DNA from: Pleurocapsales cyanobacterium LEGE 06147
GTDB taxonomy: Bacteria > Cyanobacteriota > Cyanobacteriia > Cyanobacteriales > Xenococcaceae
Assembly: GCA_015207585.1 (NCBI GenBank)
Contig: JADEWQ010000003.1
Location: forward strand, 1 to 64,000
Length of the DNA: 64,000 nt
Direction: 5' to 3'
The position numbers and the translations under genes were made by a program. This document shows, one piece after another, positions 53,432 to 62,130 of this stretch (positions are counted from its first letter, which is position 1; every line of letters begins with the position of its first letter). The notes below the pieces were generated by a model that was given only the letters and a program-made list of their open reading frames with translations, was not told the origin of the DNA and searched no databases.

Positions 53432-54385
53432 TTAATTGGGTTTGATAGCAATAGCAGTGCGGTGGCGCGGATCGCTAGCAACTGTCGTCTTGTACTCGAA
53501 ACCAACTTCTTCTATGGCAGTTTCTAGATCGAAAGTATAATAGTCGTCACTCCAAGGTTCTGTACTTTTCATCAAGACAAACAGCGCGGGAGGCAGATTT
53601 TGAATCACCGGAGAAGCAGGATTGTTATCTACGATTGCCATGATTCCCCCAGGTTTTAAAAGGCGCAATACTTCGCGGAAAATTTCTTTGGTCGTTTGGC
53701 GAGGCAATTCATGAAGTACAAACTGAAGAGTAACTACATCAAAGGAATTGTCCGGCAATCGGGTATCTTCTGCTTTGGCGTGTAGCCACTGAGAGATTTC
53801 GCGGTGCGCGCGGTCTCTAATTTTAGCTACAGCCAACATATAAGGGGATAAATCCAAGCCTACCGTGCGTATGGGAGTGTTCTGTCTTTGCCTGTAAAAA
53901 CGATGAAGAGCGAGGGTAGAAATGCCTACGGAACAGCCTATGTCAAGGACATCGCTAACTTTGGGCGGACTGTATTCCTCCAGTACTCGATGAAAACTAC
54001 CGCGCAAGCGTGCTTGTGCTTCTTGCCAGGTGAGGTTTTCTTTGGGCCAAACTCTCAATGCCATTGAATAAGTAGCCGATTCCGCTTCAAAAGCAGCTTG
54101 CCAGCACAAATTGCCCCGTTCGTAAGCATGAAAAGGAACGAGGTAATATTCTGGGTAAACTATATGGGAATTGGCGATCGCCTCTAACAGTTCTTTCGCC
54201 CCCGACTTTTCTAATTCTTGGTAGTTTTTACGCCAGGGAATACCATTTTTCTCCGCCGTCTTAATTAGTACCTGCCGTGCTTGGTATTTCATGAGACTAT
54301 AGAGAGGCTTGGTTTGGATTGATAGATTCACCAAACGAGAAAGGAAATCCTCACCTGCCCAATCTGGTTTTAACTTTTGTTGCAT
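53432..54385 (-). CDS. Class I SAM-dependent methyltransferase
   Basis: The 317-residue protein has a ~130-residue N-terminal helical region followed by a Rossmann methyltransferase domain. The SAM motif is VLDIGCSVGISTLAL, the acidic strand VGLDLSPYML and the post-motif LLKPGGIMAIVDNNPAS. DVVTLQFVLHELP is typical of UbiE/small-molecule methyltransferases. The substrate is unknown. It begins 6 nt before the end of the ABC ATPase spacer on the same strand, so it is probably co-transcribed with the gene upstream. Confidence 0.82.
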   Translation of the reverse strand: MQQKLKPDWAGEDFLSRLVNLSIQTKPLYSLMKYQARQVLIKTAEKNGIPWRKNYQELEKSGAKELLEAIANSHIVYPEYYLVPFHAYERGNLCWQAAFEAESATYSMALRVWPKENLTWQEAQARLRGSFHRVLEEYSPPKVSDVLDIGCSVGISTLALHRFYRQRQNTPIRTVGLDLSPYMLAVAKIRDRAHREISQWLHAKAEDTRLPDNSFDVVTLQFVLHELPRQTTKEIFREVLRLLKPGGIMAIVDNNPASPVIQNLPPALFVLMKSTEPWSDDYYTFDLETAIEEVGFEYKTTVASDPRHRTAIAIKPN

Positions 54386-54391
54386 AAAATC

Positions 54392-56251
54392 TTAATTAAA
54401 TTCTCCGGTAGGAATAGAAGCAATTAACTTGCGAGTATATTCTGTTTGTGGGGTGCGGTAAATTTCCTCAGCCGTACCTATTTCTTCGATTTTGCCTTGA
54501 TTCATGATGACAATGCGATCGCTCATGAACTTAACTACGCTTAGATCGTGGGAGATAAAAATATAAGTTAAACCGAATTCTGCCTGTAATTCTTTGAGCA
54601 AATTAAGTACTTGCGCCTGAACCGAGACATCTAAGGCAGAAACCGATTCATCACATATAATAAACTGAGGTTGAAGAGCTAAAGCACGGGCGATACAAAT
54701 TCTTTGTCTTTGTCCGCCAGAAAACTCGTGAGGATAGCGATTCATGCAGTCGGGATTCAAACCCACTCTTTCTAATAAGTAGGCTACTCTTTCTTTGCGT
54801 TTGCGTCGATCTCCTCCCAGCTGATGGATTGCCATTGGTTCGGCGATCGCTTTACCCACACTCATACGGGGATTGAGAGAATTATAGGGATTTTGGAAGA
54901 CAATCTGCATTTCCCGACGCAGCGATCGCAATCTTTTGTCCCCCATGGGCAAATTAGCAATATTTTCCCCCCGAAACACGATTGTTCCCTGCAATGGGGG
55001 AATAAGTCTTAACAGAGTCCGTGCCAGGGTAGATTTACCACAACCAGATTCGCCAACCAATCCCAAAGTTTCTCCCGGATAAACATCGAAAGAAACATTA
55101 TTTACTGCCATAAAATAGCGTTGGGTGCGTCCAAACATGCCCTTGATAGGGAAGCCAACCCGCAAATTTTTAATAGCGATCAGAGGAGGATTAGCAACTA
55201 AGCTAGACAATCTAGCTGCTTGCTGTGATGGCTCAACTACTTCTGAGAGTTTATCTTCCCAATGGCTATTTCTTTCGCGAATAATTATTTCTCCCTTGGC
55301 ATCCATGTCTACTTCCATAAAGTCAGACACCGTCGGCAAATATTTCAATTGCCGATCCAAACGGGGACGACAGGCGAGTAATCCTTTAGTGTAGGGATGT
55401 TGTGGATTAGTAAAAATGGTTTCGACACGACCGGATTCTACTATTTTGCCTTGATACATGACTGCGACTGTATCTACTAATTCGGCAATAACTCCCAAAT
55501 CGTGAGTAATAAAAATTAACGTCATTCCTCGCTTACTACATAGTTCCCGTAACAAGTCCAGAATGGTTGCTTGAACGGTAACGTCGAGGGCAGTGGTTGG
55601 TTCGTCGGCAATCAGAACTGTTGGATTGCAGGAAATCGCCATAGCGATCGTGACCCTCTGCAATTGTCCTCCCGATAGTTCGTGAGGGTAGCGTTTGAGT
55701 ATTGCCTGCTTCTGCTGATTGATGTATTGACCGATCTGGCGATCGCTTGTGGTTGATTCCTTGTTTTCTTCTAAATATTGCTCTCTCAACCTTTCGTCGC
55801 TAGGTAGGAGTTTCACTTCTTGTAGCAGGGCGATCGCCTTCCTTTTTGCTTCTGCTTTGGATACTTGCTGATGCAGCAAAATTGCTTCTGTCAACTGAAA
55901 ACCTATATTATAAACGGGATTTAGAGAACTCATTGGTTCCTGAAAGATCGTGGCAATTTGACCGCCACGATAACCGCGTCTTTTTTCTTCACTTATTTGG
56001 AGAAGATTGACTGGTTCTTGCCGATCAGTTGGACGAAACCAAATTTCTCCCCGAGTAATTTTTCCCGGACTGGGGATTAAACTCATAATTGCCAGCGAAG
56101 TTACTGATTTGCCCGAACCTGACTCGCCGACGATACCTAATTTTGCTCCTCGTTGAAGTTGAAAACTAATATTATCAACCGCAACAACAGGCTTTCCTTC
56201 GGTGAAAAATTGTACTTGAAGATTGCGAATGTCGAGAACAGGATCGTTCAT
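54392..56251 (-). CDS. Fused dipeptide/oligopeptide-type ABC ATPase (two nucleotide-binding domains)
   Basis: The protein is 619 residues from the ATG at 56251, which matches the family start (MNDPVLDIRNLQV). The longer frame to 56362 has no similarity ahead of it. It joins DppD- and DppF-like ATPases. NBD1 has Walker A GESGSGKS and signature LSGGQLQRVTIAMA; NBD2 has GESGCGKS and FSGGQRQRICIARA. Each is followed by the peptide-transporter C-terminal piece (HPYTKGLLACRP in NBD1). No permease or binding protein gene is adjacent, so these must be elsewhere. Confidence 0.88.
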   Translation of the reverse strand: MNDPVLDIRNLQVQFFTEGKPVVAVDNISFQLQRGAKLGIVGESGSGKSVTSLAIMSLIPSPGKITRGEIWFRPTDRQEPVNLLQISEEKRRGYRGGQIATIFQEPMSSLNPVYNIGFQLTEAILLHQQVSKAEAKRKAIALLQEVKLLPSDERLREQYLEENKESTTSDRQIGQYINQQKQAILKRYPHELSGGQLQRVTIAMAISCNPTVLIADEPTTALDVTVQATILDLLRELCSKRGMTLIFITHDLGVIAELVDTVAVMYQGKIVESGRVETIFTNPQHPYTKGLLACRPRLDRQLKYLPTVSDFMEVDMDAKGEIIIRERNSHWEDKLSEVVEPSQQAARLSSLVANPPLIAIKNLRVGFPIKGMFGRTQRYFMAVNNVSFDVYPGETLGLVGESGCGKSTLARTLLRLIPPLQGTIVFRGENIANLPMGDKRLRSLRREMQIVFQNPYNSLNPRMSVGKAIAEPMAIHQLGGDRRKRKERVAYLLERVGLNPDCMNRYPHEFSGGQRQRICIARALALQPQFIICDESVSALDVSVQAQVLNLLKELQAEFGLTYIFISHDLSVVKFMSDRIVIMNQGKIEEIGTAEEIYRTPQTEYTRKLIASIPTGEFN

Positions 56252-56620
56252 AGCACTAGCAGGGGATTTTATCAGGATTGTAACTGATAAGAAGTTTAGT
56301 TGAGGATAAACTTTAAGACCAGGAGTCAGGAGTTTAGAGATGCGATCGCTGTATCGTCGCACCGGATATTCTCTATTAGCAATCTGGCTATACGTTCCTT
56401 TACTTATCCCGGGGAGGGGGATTTTGCTCGCAAGCGCATCGCTTTATTATTCTGAGGAGGTCTGCGCATTTTTCCGTTCTATACTATAGCGGAGTATTGC
56501 GGAACTATGTATGACAATCGAACTGGTGTACTAAATCAAACAAGCTATCACCAGCGATAGATATGTTCCCCGACCTTTACTCCTAAAGTATTAGGTAGAG
56601 TTTCTTAGAGGAAGAACACA
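56252..56620. other. 369-bp divergent region between the ABC ATPase and sodB
   Basis: No gene is seen beyond a short upstream extension of the ABC frame. A HIP1 site lies near 56342. Two GCGGA copies flank a TATT near 56490. GAGGAAG sits 6 nt before the sodB start. I could not identify a metal-regulator box with confidence. Confidence 0.35.
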
Positions 56621-57220
56621 ATGGCATACGAATTACCACCTTTACCCTACGATTACACGGCTTTAGAACCTTATATTTCTAAAAGGACTCTGGAATTTCA
56701 TCATGATAAGCATCATGCAGCATATGTCAACAAATACAATGATGCGGTTAAAGGAACGGAACTAGATAACAAACCAATTGAAGAAGTCATTAAAGCAATA
56801 GCAGGCGATTCTAGCAAAAGCGGTTTATTTAATAATGCCGCTCAAGCTTGGAATCACACTTTCTACTGGCAATGCATGAAATCCAATGGTGGCGGAACTC
56901 CTACTGGAGAATTAGCCAAGAAAATTGAAGCGGACTTTGGTAGCTTTGAAAAATTCGTTGAAGAGTTCAAAAATGCAGGTGCGACTCAATTTGGTAGCGG
57001 CTGGGCTTGGTTGGTTTTGGATGGTGACACTTTAAAAGTGACCAAAACTCTCAATGCGGATAATCCTCTTACTAGCGGGCAAACGCCCCTGCTGACTATG
57101 GATGTCTGGGAACACGCCTATTATCTGGACTATCAAAATAAACGTCCCGAATATATCGATACTTTTATCAATAAGGTGGTCAACTGGGATTTTGTCGCTC
57201 AGAATTTAGGTGCTGCCTAA
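56621..57220 (+). CDS. sodB: Iron superoxide dismutase
   Basis: SodB converts superoxide to oxygen and peroxide in the cytosol. The metal ligands are visible: His in LEFHHDKHHAAYV, His in AWNHTFYW, and Asp and His in TMDVWEHAYYLDYQ. The AAQAWNHTFYWQCM context and the length of 199 residues fit the iron type. GAGGAAG is a clear ribosome site. A weak terminator follows at 57276-57304. Confidence 0.95.
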   Translation: MAYELPPLPYDYTALEPYISKRTLEFHHDKHHAAYVNKYNDAVKGTELDNKPIEEVIKAIAGDSSKSGLFNNAAQAWNHTFYWQCMKSNGGGTPTGELAKKIEADFGSFEKFVEEFKNAGATQFGSGWAWLVLDGDTLKVTKTLNADNPLTSGQTPLLTMDVWEHAYYLDYQNKRPEYIDTFINKVVNWDFVAQNLGAA

Positions 57221-57275
57221 AAATACGTAAGTTTATCCAACTTGCGTTGACAAACAAAAAAGAATAAGTAGATTG

Positions 57276-57304
57276 GGGTGGGTATTACTCACCCTAAATT
57301 TTTG
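57276..57304 (+). terminator. Possible terminator after sodB
   Basis: GGGTG and CACCC form a short GC-rich stem around a 9-nt loop, followed by TAAATTTTTG, about 55 nt past the stop codon. Confidence 0.4.
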
Positions 57305-57369
57305 ATGGTGTAATTTAAAAAAATTAATTTAGCCTCACGCAAAGACGCAAAGGACGCAAGGAAATTTAT

Positions 57370-57867
57370 CTATGCTTGCCAGGCTTTTTGTAGCTTATCC
57401 CAAACAGTTGCGGCAGTACGCTTAAGCTCGTTTTGAAATTCCCAACGTTGAAAAGCCCTTTCGTATTCTTCTCCTTGGGATTGAAATGTCTTCCAAGCAT
57501 TAAGGGCTATACCGAGTCCCCAAAATAATAAAATATACAGCGACCAGGAAAGCGCGCCGACGACTAATAAATTAAATGAGACTAAAAAAGTATTAACAAT
57601 TAAATACCTGGTTGCTTTTTGCTTAAATTGACTGCGACGATAGATATCAAAAGCTTGGCGTTTTTGCTCCAACGTTTTCATCTGAAACCATTGGTTTTCT
57701 GCGGCTTCTAAAGATTGGGTGTCTATATCTAACTCTGCCGCTATTTCCAATAGTTGCTCTCTAGTCAAATCGTCGCGATCGGCTTTATGGGTGATCGCCA
57801 ATTGTAAAATTTGCTGAATATCTTCTTGAGTGTAAGATTGTGGATATTGCAGGGGAGAAGTAGACAT
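57370..57867 (-). CDS. 2TM-domain protein
   Basis: The 165-residue protein has an N-terminal helical domain (SYTQEDIQQILQLAITHKAD and REQLLEIAAELDIDTQSLEAAE, ~12-55), which resembles the helix-turn regions seen in cyanobacterial stress or regulatory proteins. Two membrane helices follow (YLIVNTFLVSFNLLVVGALSW and LYILLFWGLGIALNAWKTF), as in the 2TM family, with a basic C-terminal helix. The function is unknown. It is divergent from the site-2 protease gene. Confidence 0.75.
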   Translation of the reverse strand: MSTSPLQYPQSYTQEDIQQILQLAITHKADRDDLTREQLLEIAAELDIDTQSLEAAENQWFQMKTLEQKRQAFDIYRRSQFKQKATRYLIVNTFLVSFNLLVVGALSWSLYILLFWGLGIALNAWKTFQSQGEEYERAFQRWEFQNELKRTAATVWDKLQKAWQA

Positions 57868-58044
57868 GATTCCGATACTAGCTCTAATTTTATTATGCCT
57901 AAGAGCGGAAAATTATAACCGTACTTTTGCGGACGGTTTTTACTGTACTGGAGAAAGATGAATTTGTTGTTACACTTCGTTACGATTATTTTTAGAGTCA
58001 GGCGAAAACTTTTATACTTCGCCACATAGATAGGAGGAGATCCT

Positions 58045-59208
58045 ATGAACGGCAACATTCGCATAGGCAACTTATTTGGTATTCCGTTTTTTATCAATCC
58101 TTCCTGGTTTTTTATTTTGGGATTGGTAACCCTTACTTACGGCGCAGAACTAGCGCAATTTCCACAGCTAGGAGGGATTATGCCGTGGATTTTAGGGTTT
58201 GTTGCCGCAATATTGCTATTTACATCTGTTTTAGCTCATGAGTTGGGTCACAGCTTTGTTGCTCTCGCTCAAGGAATTAAAGTAAGGTCAATTACTCTAT
58301 TTTTATTTGGAGGTTTGGCTACCTTAGAAAAAGAATCGAATACACCGCTACAATCTTTTTTGATTGCGATCGCAGGACCAGTAGTTAGTGTACTTTTATT
58401 CGGTTTATTTATCCTTATCAGGGCTAGTTTACCCCTAGCTGCGCCTCTAGAAGCAGTTGTTTCTCTACTGGCTTATATTAACCTGGTTTTGGCACTGTTT
58501 AATCTCATTCCAGGACTTCCGCTAGATGGAGGCAATGTCCTTAAGTCAATTGTTTGGCAAATTACGGGAAATCCCAATAAAGGAGTAATTTTTGCCGGTA
58601 GAGTCGGTCAAATTTTTGGCTGGTTGGCAGTAATTATTGGCGCATTGGGAATGTTAAGGATTAGTCCTGTAGGTAGTTTTTGGACGCTATTAATTGGTTG
58701 GTTTTTGTTGCAGAATGCTGGATTTGCCGCTCAGTCGGCTACTATTCAAGAAAAACTAAGCAATTATACTGCCGAGGATGCAGTTATCCCCAACAATCCT
58801 GTTGTCTCTGCGGATTTAACTTTGAGAGAGTTTGTCAATGATTATGTAATCGGTAAAAATCAGTGGAGCAAGTACCTGGTTATTAATGAAGAAGGGCAAC
58901 TTTTAGGGATAATTACAACAGAAAACTTGAAACAAATTCCTACTTCTCAGTGGACGGAAACTGACGTTCGCGAATTAGTTCAACCTGCGGATAAGCTTCC
59001 TACAGTCGAATCAGATCTATCTCTGTTGGAAGTAGTTCAGCTCATTGAAAAAGACAACCTGACGGAACTGGCTGTAGTAAAAGAAAATGGGGTCGTTATT
59101 GGCTTATTAGAAAAAAATTCAATTCTCGATCTCCTACAAAAAGAAGCTCAAGCTAAAGCAACGCCAATAAACCAGAATTCAAAACTCAGCATCCAGGAGT
59201 CAGAATAA
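58045..59208 (+). CDS. Site-2-type membrane metalloprotease with CBS domains
   Basis: The 387-residue protein is an intramembrane zinc protease of the SpoIVFB/S2P group. The zinc motif is LAHELGHSFVAL (~68-79), and the third ligand lies in NLIPGLPLDGGNVL in a later helix. Six hydrophobic segments cover ~10-225. The C-terminus carries a CBS pair (~240-370), which in this subfamily senses nucleotides. AGGAGGAGAT sits just before the ATG, a strong ribosome site. The substrate is unknown. A good terminator follows. Confidence 0.88.
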   Translation: MNGNIRIGNLFGIPFFINPSWFFILGLVTLTYGAELAQFPQLGGIMPWILGFVAAILLFTSVLAHELGHSFVALAQGIKVRSITLFLFGGLATLEKESNTPLQSFLIAIAGPVVSVLLFGLFILIRASLPLAAPLEAVVSLLAYINLVLALFNLIPGLPLDGGNVLKSIVWQITGNPNKGVIFAGRVGQIFGWLAVIIGALGMLRISPVGSFWTLLIGWFLLQNAGFAAQSATIQEKLSNYTAEDAVIPNNPVVSADLTLREFVNDYVIGKNQWSKYLVINEEGQLLGIITTENLKQIPTSQWTETDVRELVQPADKLPTVESDLSLLEVVQLIEKDNLTELAVVKENGVVIGLLEKNSILDLLQKEAQAKATPINQNSKLSIQESE

Positions 59209-59215
59209 TAATTAT

Positions 59216-59247
59216 AGTTGGGTTAGCGCCAGAAAACCCAACTTTTT
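59216..59247 (+). terminator. Rho-independent terminator after the site-2 protease
   Basis: A perfect 9-bp stem AGTTGGGTT / AACCCAACT with a 10-nt loop is followed by TTTTG, starting 7 nt after the stop codon. Confidence 0.8.
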
Positions 59248-59256
59248 GATGAGCGG

Positions 59257-59382
59257 TTAGTAGCGATCGCGTTCTAAATCTTGGATTACCTTTTCCCAAT
59301 ACCACAACTCTGTTTGTCCTGGCTTTTTTTGCCGGGCTGCACTAACTAATCTTAAAGCCGCATTTCGGTCTCCTCCTAACAT
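59257..59382 (-). CDS. 41-residue small protein, possibly conserved in cyanobacteria
   Basis: The frame encodes 41 residues beginning MLGGDRNAALRLVSAARQK and ending in ELWYWEKVIQDLERDRY. The Trp/Tyr-rich WYWEKVIQDLERDR end is a pattern I recall in short uncharacterised cyanobacterial proteins that start a few residues earlier (QKKLLLMLGGD is also open here). No ATG precedes it, so a non-standard start is possible. It is convergent with the protease gene and shares the terminator region. The function is unknown. Confidence 0.45.
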   Translation of the reverse strand: MLGGDRNAALRLVSAARQKKPGQTELWYWEKVIQDLERDRY

Positions 59383-59436
59383 TAATAAAAGCTTTTTTTG
59401 AAGGCAAGAAAAAGTTTTGTTGTTAACTCGATTGTT

Positions 59437-59553
59437 TTATTGTCTTTGTTTGTATCTCTTTCGATAACTTTTACGCTGTTTTTTTATTTCTTGAACTAAA
59501 GCATACATCAAACCAGTAAACAAAAAAAAGAAAATAATTAAAAATATATTCAT
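59437..59553 (-). CDS. Possible 38-residue single-pass membrane peptide
   Basis: From the internal ATG at 59553 the frame encodes MNIFLIIFFFLFTGLMYALV followed by a strongly basic tail ending YRKRYKQRQ: one membrane helix with a positively charged cytosolic end. The frame can be extended to 59637, but that part looks non-coding. The region is AT-rich and the call rests only on this peptide pattern, so chance is not excluded. Confidence 0.25.
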   Translation of the reverse strand: MNIFLIIFFFLFTGLMYALVQEIKKQRKSYRKRYKQRQ

Positions 59554-59833
59554 TAAAAAATATAAAAATTTAGAGAAAAACTTATTCTGACAATAGCCTT
59601 TACATTCTTTGTAATGCCTCAGTCTTAGTACGAACAATTTTTAGATAATTAACATTAATACTAGCTACATCAGCTAAACGAGACCCATGTAGCATCACTT
59701 ATAATTAGTCATATGCTCAAATCAAATACTGTAGATTTCTTTCTCGAACACTTATCTCGTAAAAGTTAACTAGACACTGTATCTATTGGTAAAACACTAA
59801 AATTAGATTTTAATACCAAATTATTGAATATTA

Positions 59834-60601
59834 CTAACTCTGCCAAGCAAGCCAAAAAGTATAGAAAGCAAGTATAGCCAAGAGAAGATTAAAACCAAAA
59901 CCGACAATTCGATCGGGTAATTTAGGTAAAAAACGGGTACTGATTTGTGCTCCTAAAAGACCTCCCAATCCTAAAATAATTCCTTCTAACCATAAAACAT
60001 TACCCTGATAAGCGTGTCCCAAACAAGCAGAAATAGAAGTAAGAACAATTACTCCCAAACTAGTTTGAATAGAAACTTTAATTGTTTCTCCCAGCAAAAA
60101 CATTTGCAAAGGAACCATAATTACCCCACCTCCAATACCAAATAATCCTGCCAGTAAACCAGCTATACCCCCTGTAACGATTCTGGCTGCAGTAGGATTC
60201 ATGGTTGGCTGTGTTCGTTCCCTATATCTAGTACTTATCCTTTTGCGCCAATTGGTTAAAAAAATGTTGACAATCAAGAAACAAGCAAAAGCAATTAGCA
60301 GAAAATAAGCAGGTATATTGCTAGCTATTAATGCACCAAATTGTGCCGTAATTAAAGAAGGTAAACCCAGTAATAGCACGCGCCGTAAATTTAAATGACC
60401 CATGCGCCAATTTTGGATGCTACCAGAAACAGATGTCAGGATAATAGCCAAACTGCTTGTAGCCACGGCTTGAACTGGTGCATAACCAAAAGTCTTGATG
60501 ATTGGTACCAACACTACACCGCCACCAATACCAAACATCCCCGCCAGAAGTCCGGAGAATATGCCCAAACCAGCAAGAATAAATCCATTAGCTAAAGTCA
60601 T
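59834..60601 (-). CDS. TauE/SafE-family permease
   Basis: The 255-residue membrane protein consists of two repeats of the DUF81/TauE fold: GILSGLLAGMFGIGGGVVLVPI near the N-terminus and GGIAGLLAGLFGIGGGVIMVPL in the middle. About seven hydrophobic helices are present. The family exports sulfite, sulfoacetate or other organosulfur anions; the substrate here is not known. It stands alone between the small AT-rich region and the cNMP-binding methyltransferase. Confidence 0.85.
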   Translation of the reverse strand: MTLANGFILAGLGIFSGLLAGMFGIGGGVVLVPIIKTFGYAPVQAVATSSLAIILTSVSGSIQNWRMGHLNLRRVLLLGLPSLITAQFGALIASNIPAYFLLIAFACFLIVNIFLTNWRKRISTRYRERTQPTMNPTAARIVTGGIAGLLAGLFGIGGGVIMVPLQMFLLGETIKVSIQTSLGVIVLTSISACLGHAYQGNVLWLEGIILGLGGLLGAQISTRFLPKLPDRIVGFGFNLLLAILAFYTFWLAWQS

Positions 60602-60669
60602 TGGCAGAAAAGTCGCTCGATAGTGAGCAGTAATGTTAAATTCAGTTAATTAGCTGTAATTTCTTTCAA

Positions 60670-62130
60670 CTACTCCCAAGCTTTCGTGCAGACAACAAAT
60701 AATTCCACACCATATTCATCAGAGTGTACTTCTACGGGAAGTGAACCAAACTTAGATTGACCAAATAAGGTTTCCAATTGTTCGGCACAACGATAGAGCA
60801 AATGCCATTCCAAAATATGTTCGAGTAAGACGCGATCGGGGTTGGCGGCGTAGAAGTTACCTAAGATTACAGTGCCATTAGGCAAAAGACGGTCGTAAAT
60901 CCAGTTAAGCAAGGCAATCAGTTCTTTATCTTGGAGATAGTTGCTGACACTGACGCTATAAATCATTTGTTGGGGCGGTAGAGGAATATTACTACAACCC
61001 TGGGAAAGCAGAAAAATACTATCTTGAATAAAAGTAAGACAATCGACAAAACCTAGTTTGTGCGCCAAGTTAGCTGCATAAGCTAAATGTTCGCGATCGC
61101 AATCGACACAGGTAACGTGAACGTTAGGGGGATTGGCATTCAAATAGAGGTCTAAAATTTCATTAGCCGAACCGCTGACGAGGCTAGTTACGGGCATGGG
61201 ATTGGCAGAAGTCCAACCTACGGCTAATTCTTTAATTGTTTCGGTAATAATACTGCCACGATTTTTTAATGCCAAACAAGTAGGAATAGAGCGAATCCAG
61301 CGGTCGATATAGATACCTAAATATCCGTCTCCTTCGGGTTCATTTTGAGAAAGTATTTCAGTGATGACAGAATCGTTAGCGTAACCGCACGATTGACGAA
61401 AAGCGCGATCGATGAAGCTACTAAGCATCAAGAAAGAAAAAGTTTCGCGAAAGATATAAGTGCCGATCGCTTTTTCTATGTCCGATTCTTGAATAATTTG
61501 CTCCCGCATGGAGTTAACGAGCATGTTACATGCCTTAGTAATTGCTCCTTGGGCTTCTGCTTCATTCAATTGTTTGGCTCGCAAGGATTGCTCTATGCCG
61601 ACTAAATTATTTTTAAACAATTCCACTTCGCTCACTAACTCTGGCGGGATATCGTCTTGTCCGACTAAACCAGTCCGCCGCTGTCGCGATTGGGGAGAGA
61701 AACCTGTTTTCTCCATTAGAGAAGAGAGAAGAAATGAAGTTTCGCGCAAACGCAGAGAAAGATTGTAAGCTATAGATTGATAAAAACGGATAGAAAGACC
61801 GGGAATAGAAACGAGCAAAGAGTAGAGAGTCGTTTTTTCCAAAATACTGACTTCTACCTCTTCTTGAGCGATAATTGCTGCACTGGTAGTCTCTTCTTCT
61901 AACAAAGACATCTCGCCAAAAATATCCCCGGGATTTAAACAAGCGATCGCCACTCCTCGACCAGAAGCAGAACGTTCTACCCGAACGCTTCCTTTACGCA
62001 GTAGATAAATTACTTGAGAAGGATGATTTTCTGGAAGAATGACTTCATTTTTGTGATAAGTAACGATCTTGCCTTTTTCCCACAAGAGATTGTAGTCATC
62101 ACTCGTGAGAAATTTAAATTTACTGTTCAT
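60670..62130 (-). CDS. Cyclic-nucleotide-binding domain fused to a methyltransferase-like domain
   Basis: The 486-residue protein begins with a Crp-type cNMP-binding domain (~10-130; VIYLLRKGSVRVERSASGRG and GDIFGEMSLLEEETTSAAI, including the phosphate-cassette acid). There is a helical middle (~165-290) and a C-terminal Rossmann domain with SAM-binding-like TSLVSGSANEILDLYL and VTCVDCDREHLAYAA. No Crp helix-turn-helix is present, so it is not a transcription factor of the usual kind. A cNMP-gated methyltransferase is the simplest reading. The upstream GH10-like gene overlaps its start by 11 nt. Confidence 0.78.
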   Translation of the reverse strand: MNSKFKFLTSDDYNLLWEKGKIVTYHKNEVILPENHPSQVIYLLRKGSVRVERSASGRGVAIACLNPGDIFGEMSLLEEETTSAAIIAQEEVEVSILEKTTLYSLLVSIPGLSIRFYQSIAYNLSLRLRETSFLLSSLMEKTGFSPQSRQRRTGLVGQDDIPPELVSEVELFKNNLVGIEQSLRAKQLNEAEAQGAITKACNMLVNSMREQIIQESDIEKAIGTYIFRETFSFLMLSSFIDRAFRQSCGYANDSVITEILSQNEPEGDGYLGIYIDRWIRSIPTCLALKNRGSIITETIKELAVGWTSANPMPVTSLVSGSANEILDLYLNANPPNVHVTCVDCDREHLAYAANLAHKLGFVDCLTFIQDSIFLLSQGCSNIPLPPQQMIYSVSVSNYLQDKELIALLNWIYDRLLPNGTVILGNFYAANPDRVLLEHILEWHLLYRCAEQLETLFGQSKFGSLPVEVHSDEYGVELFVVCTKAWE

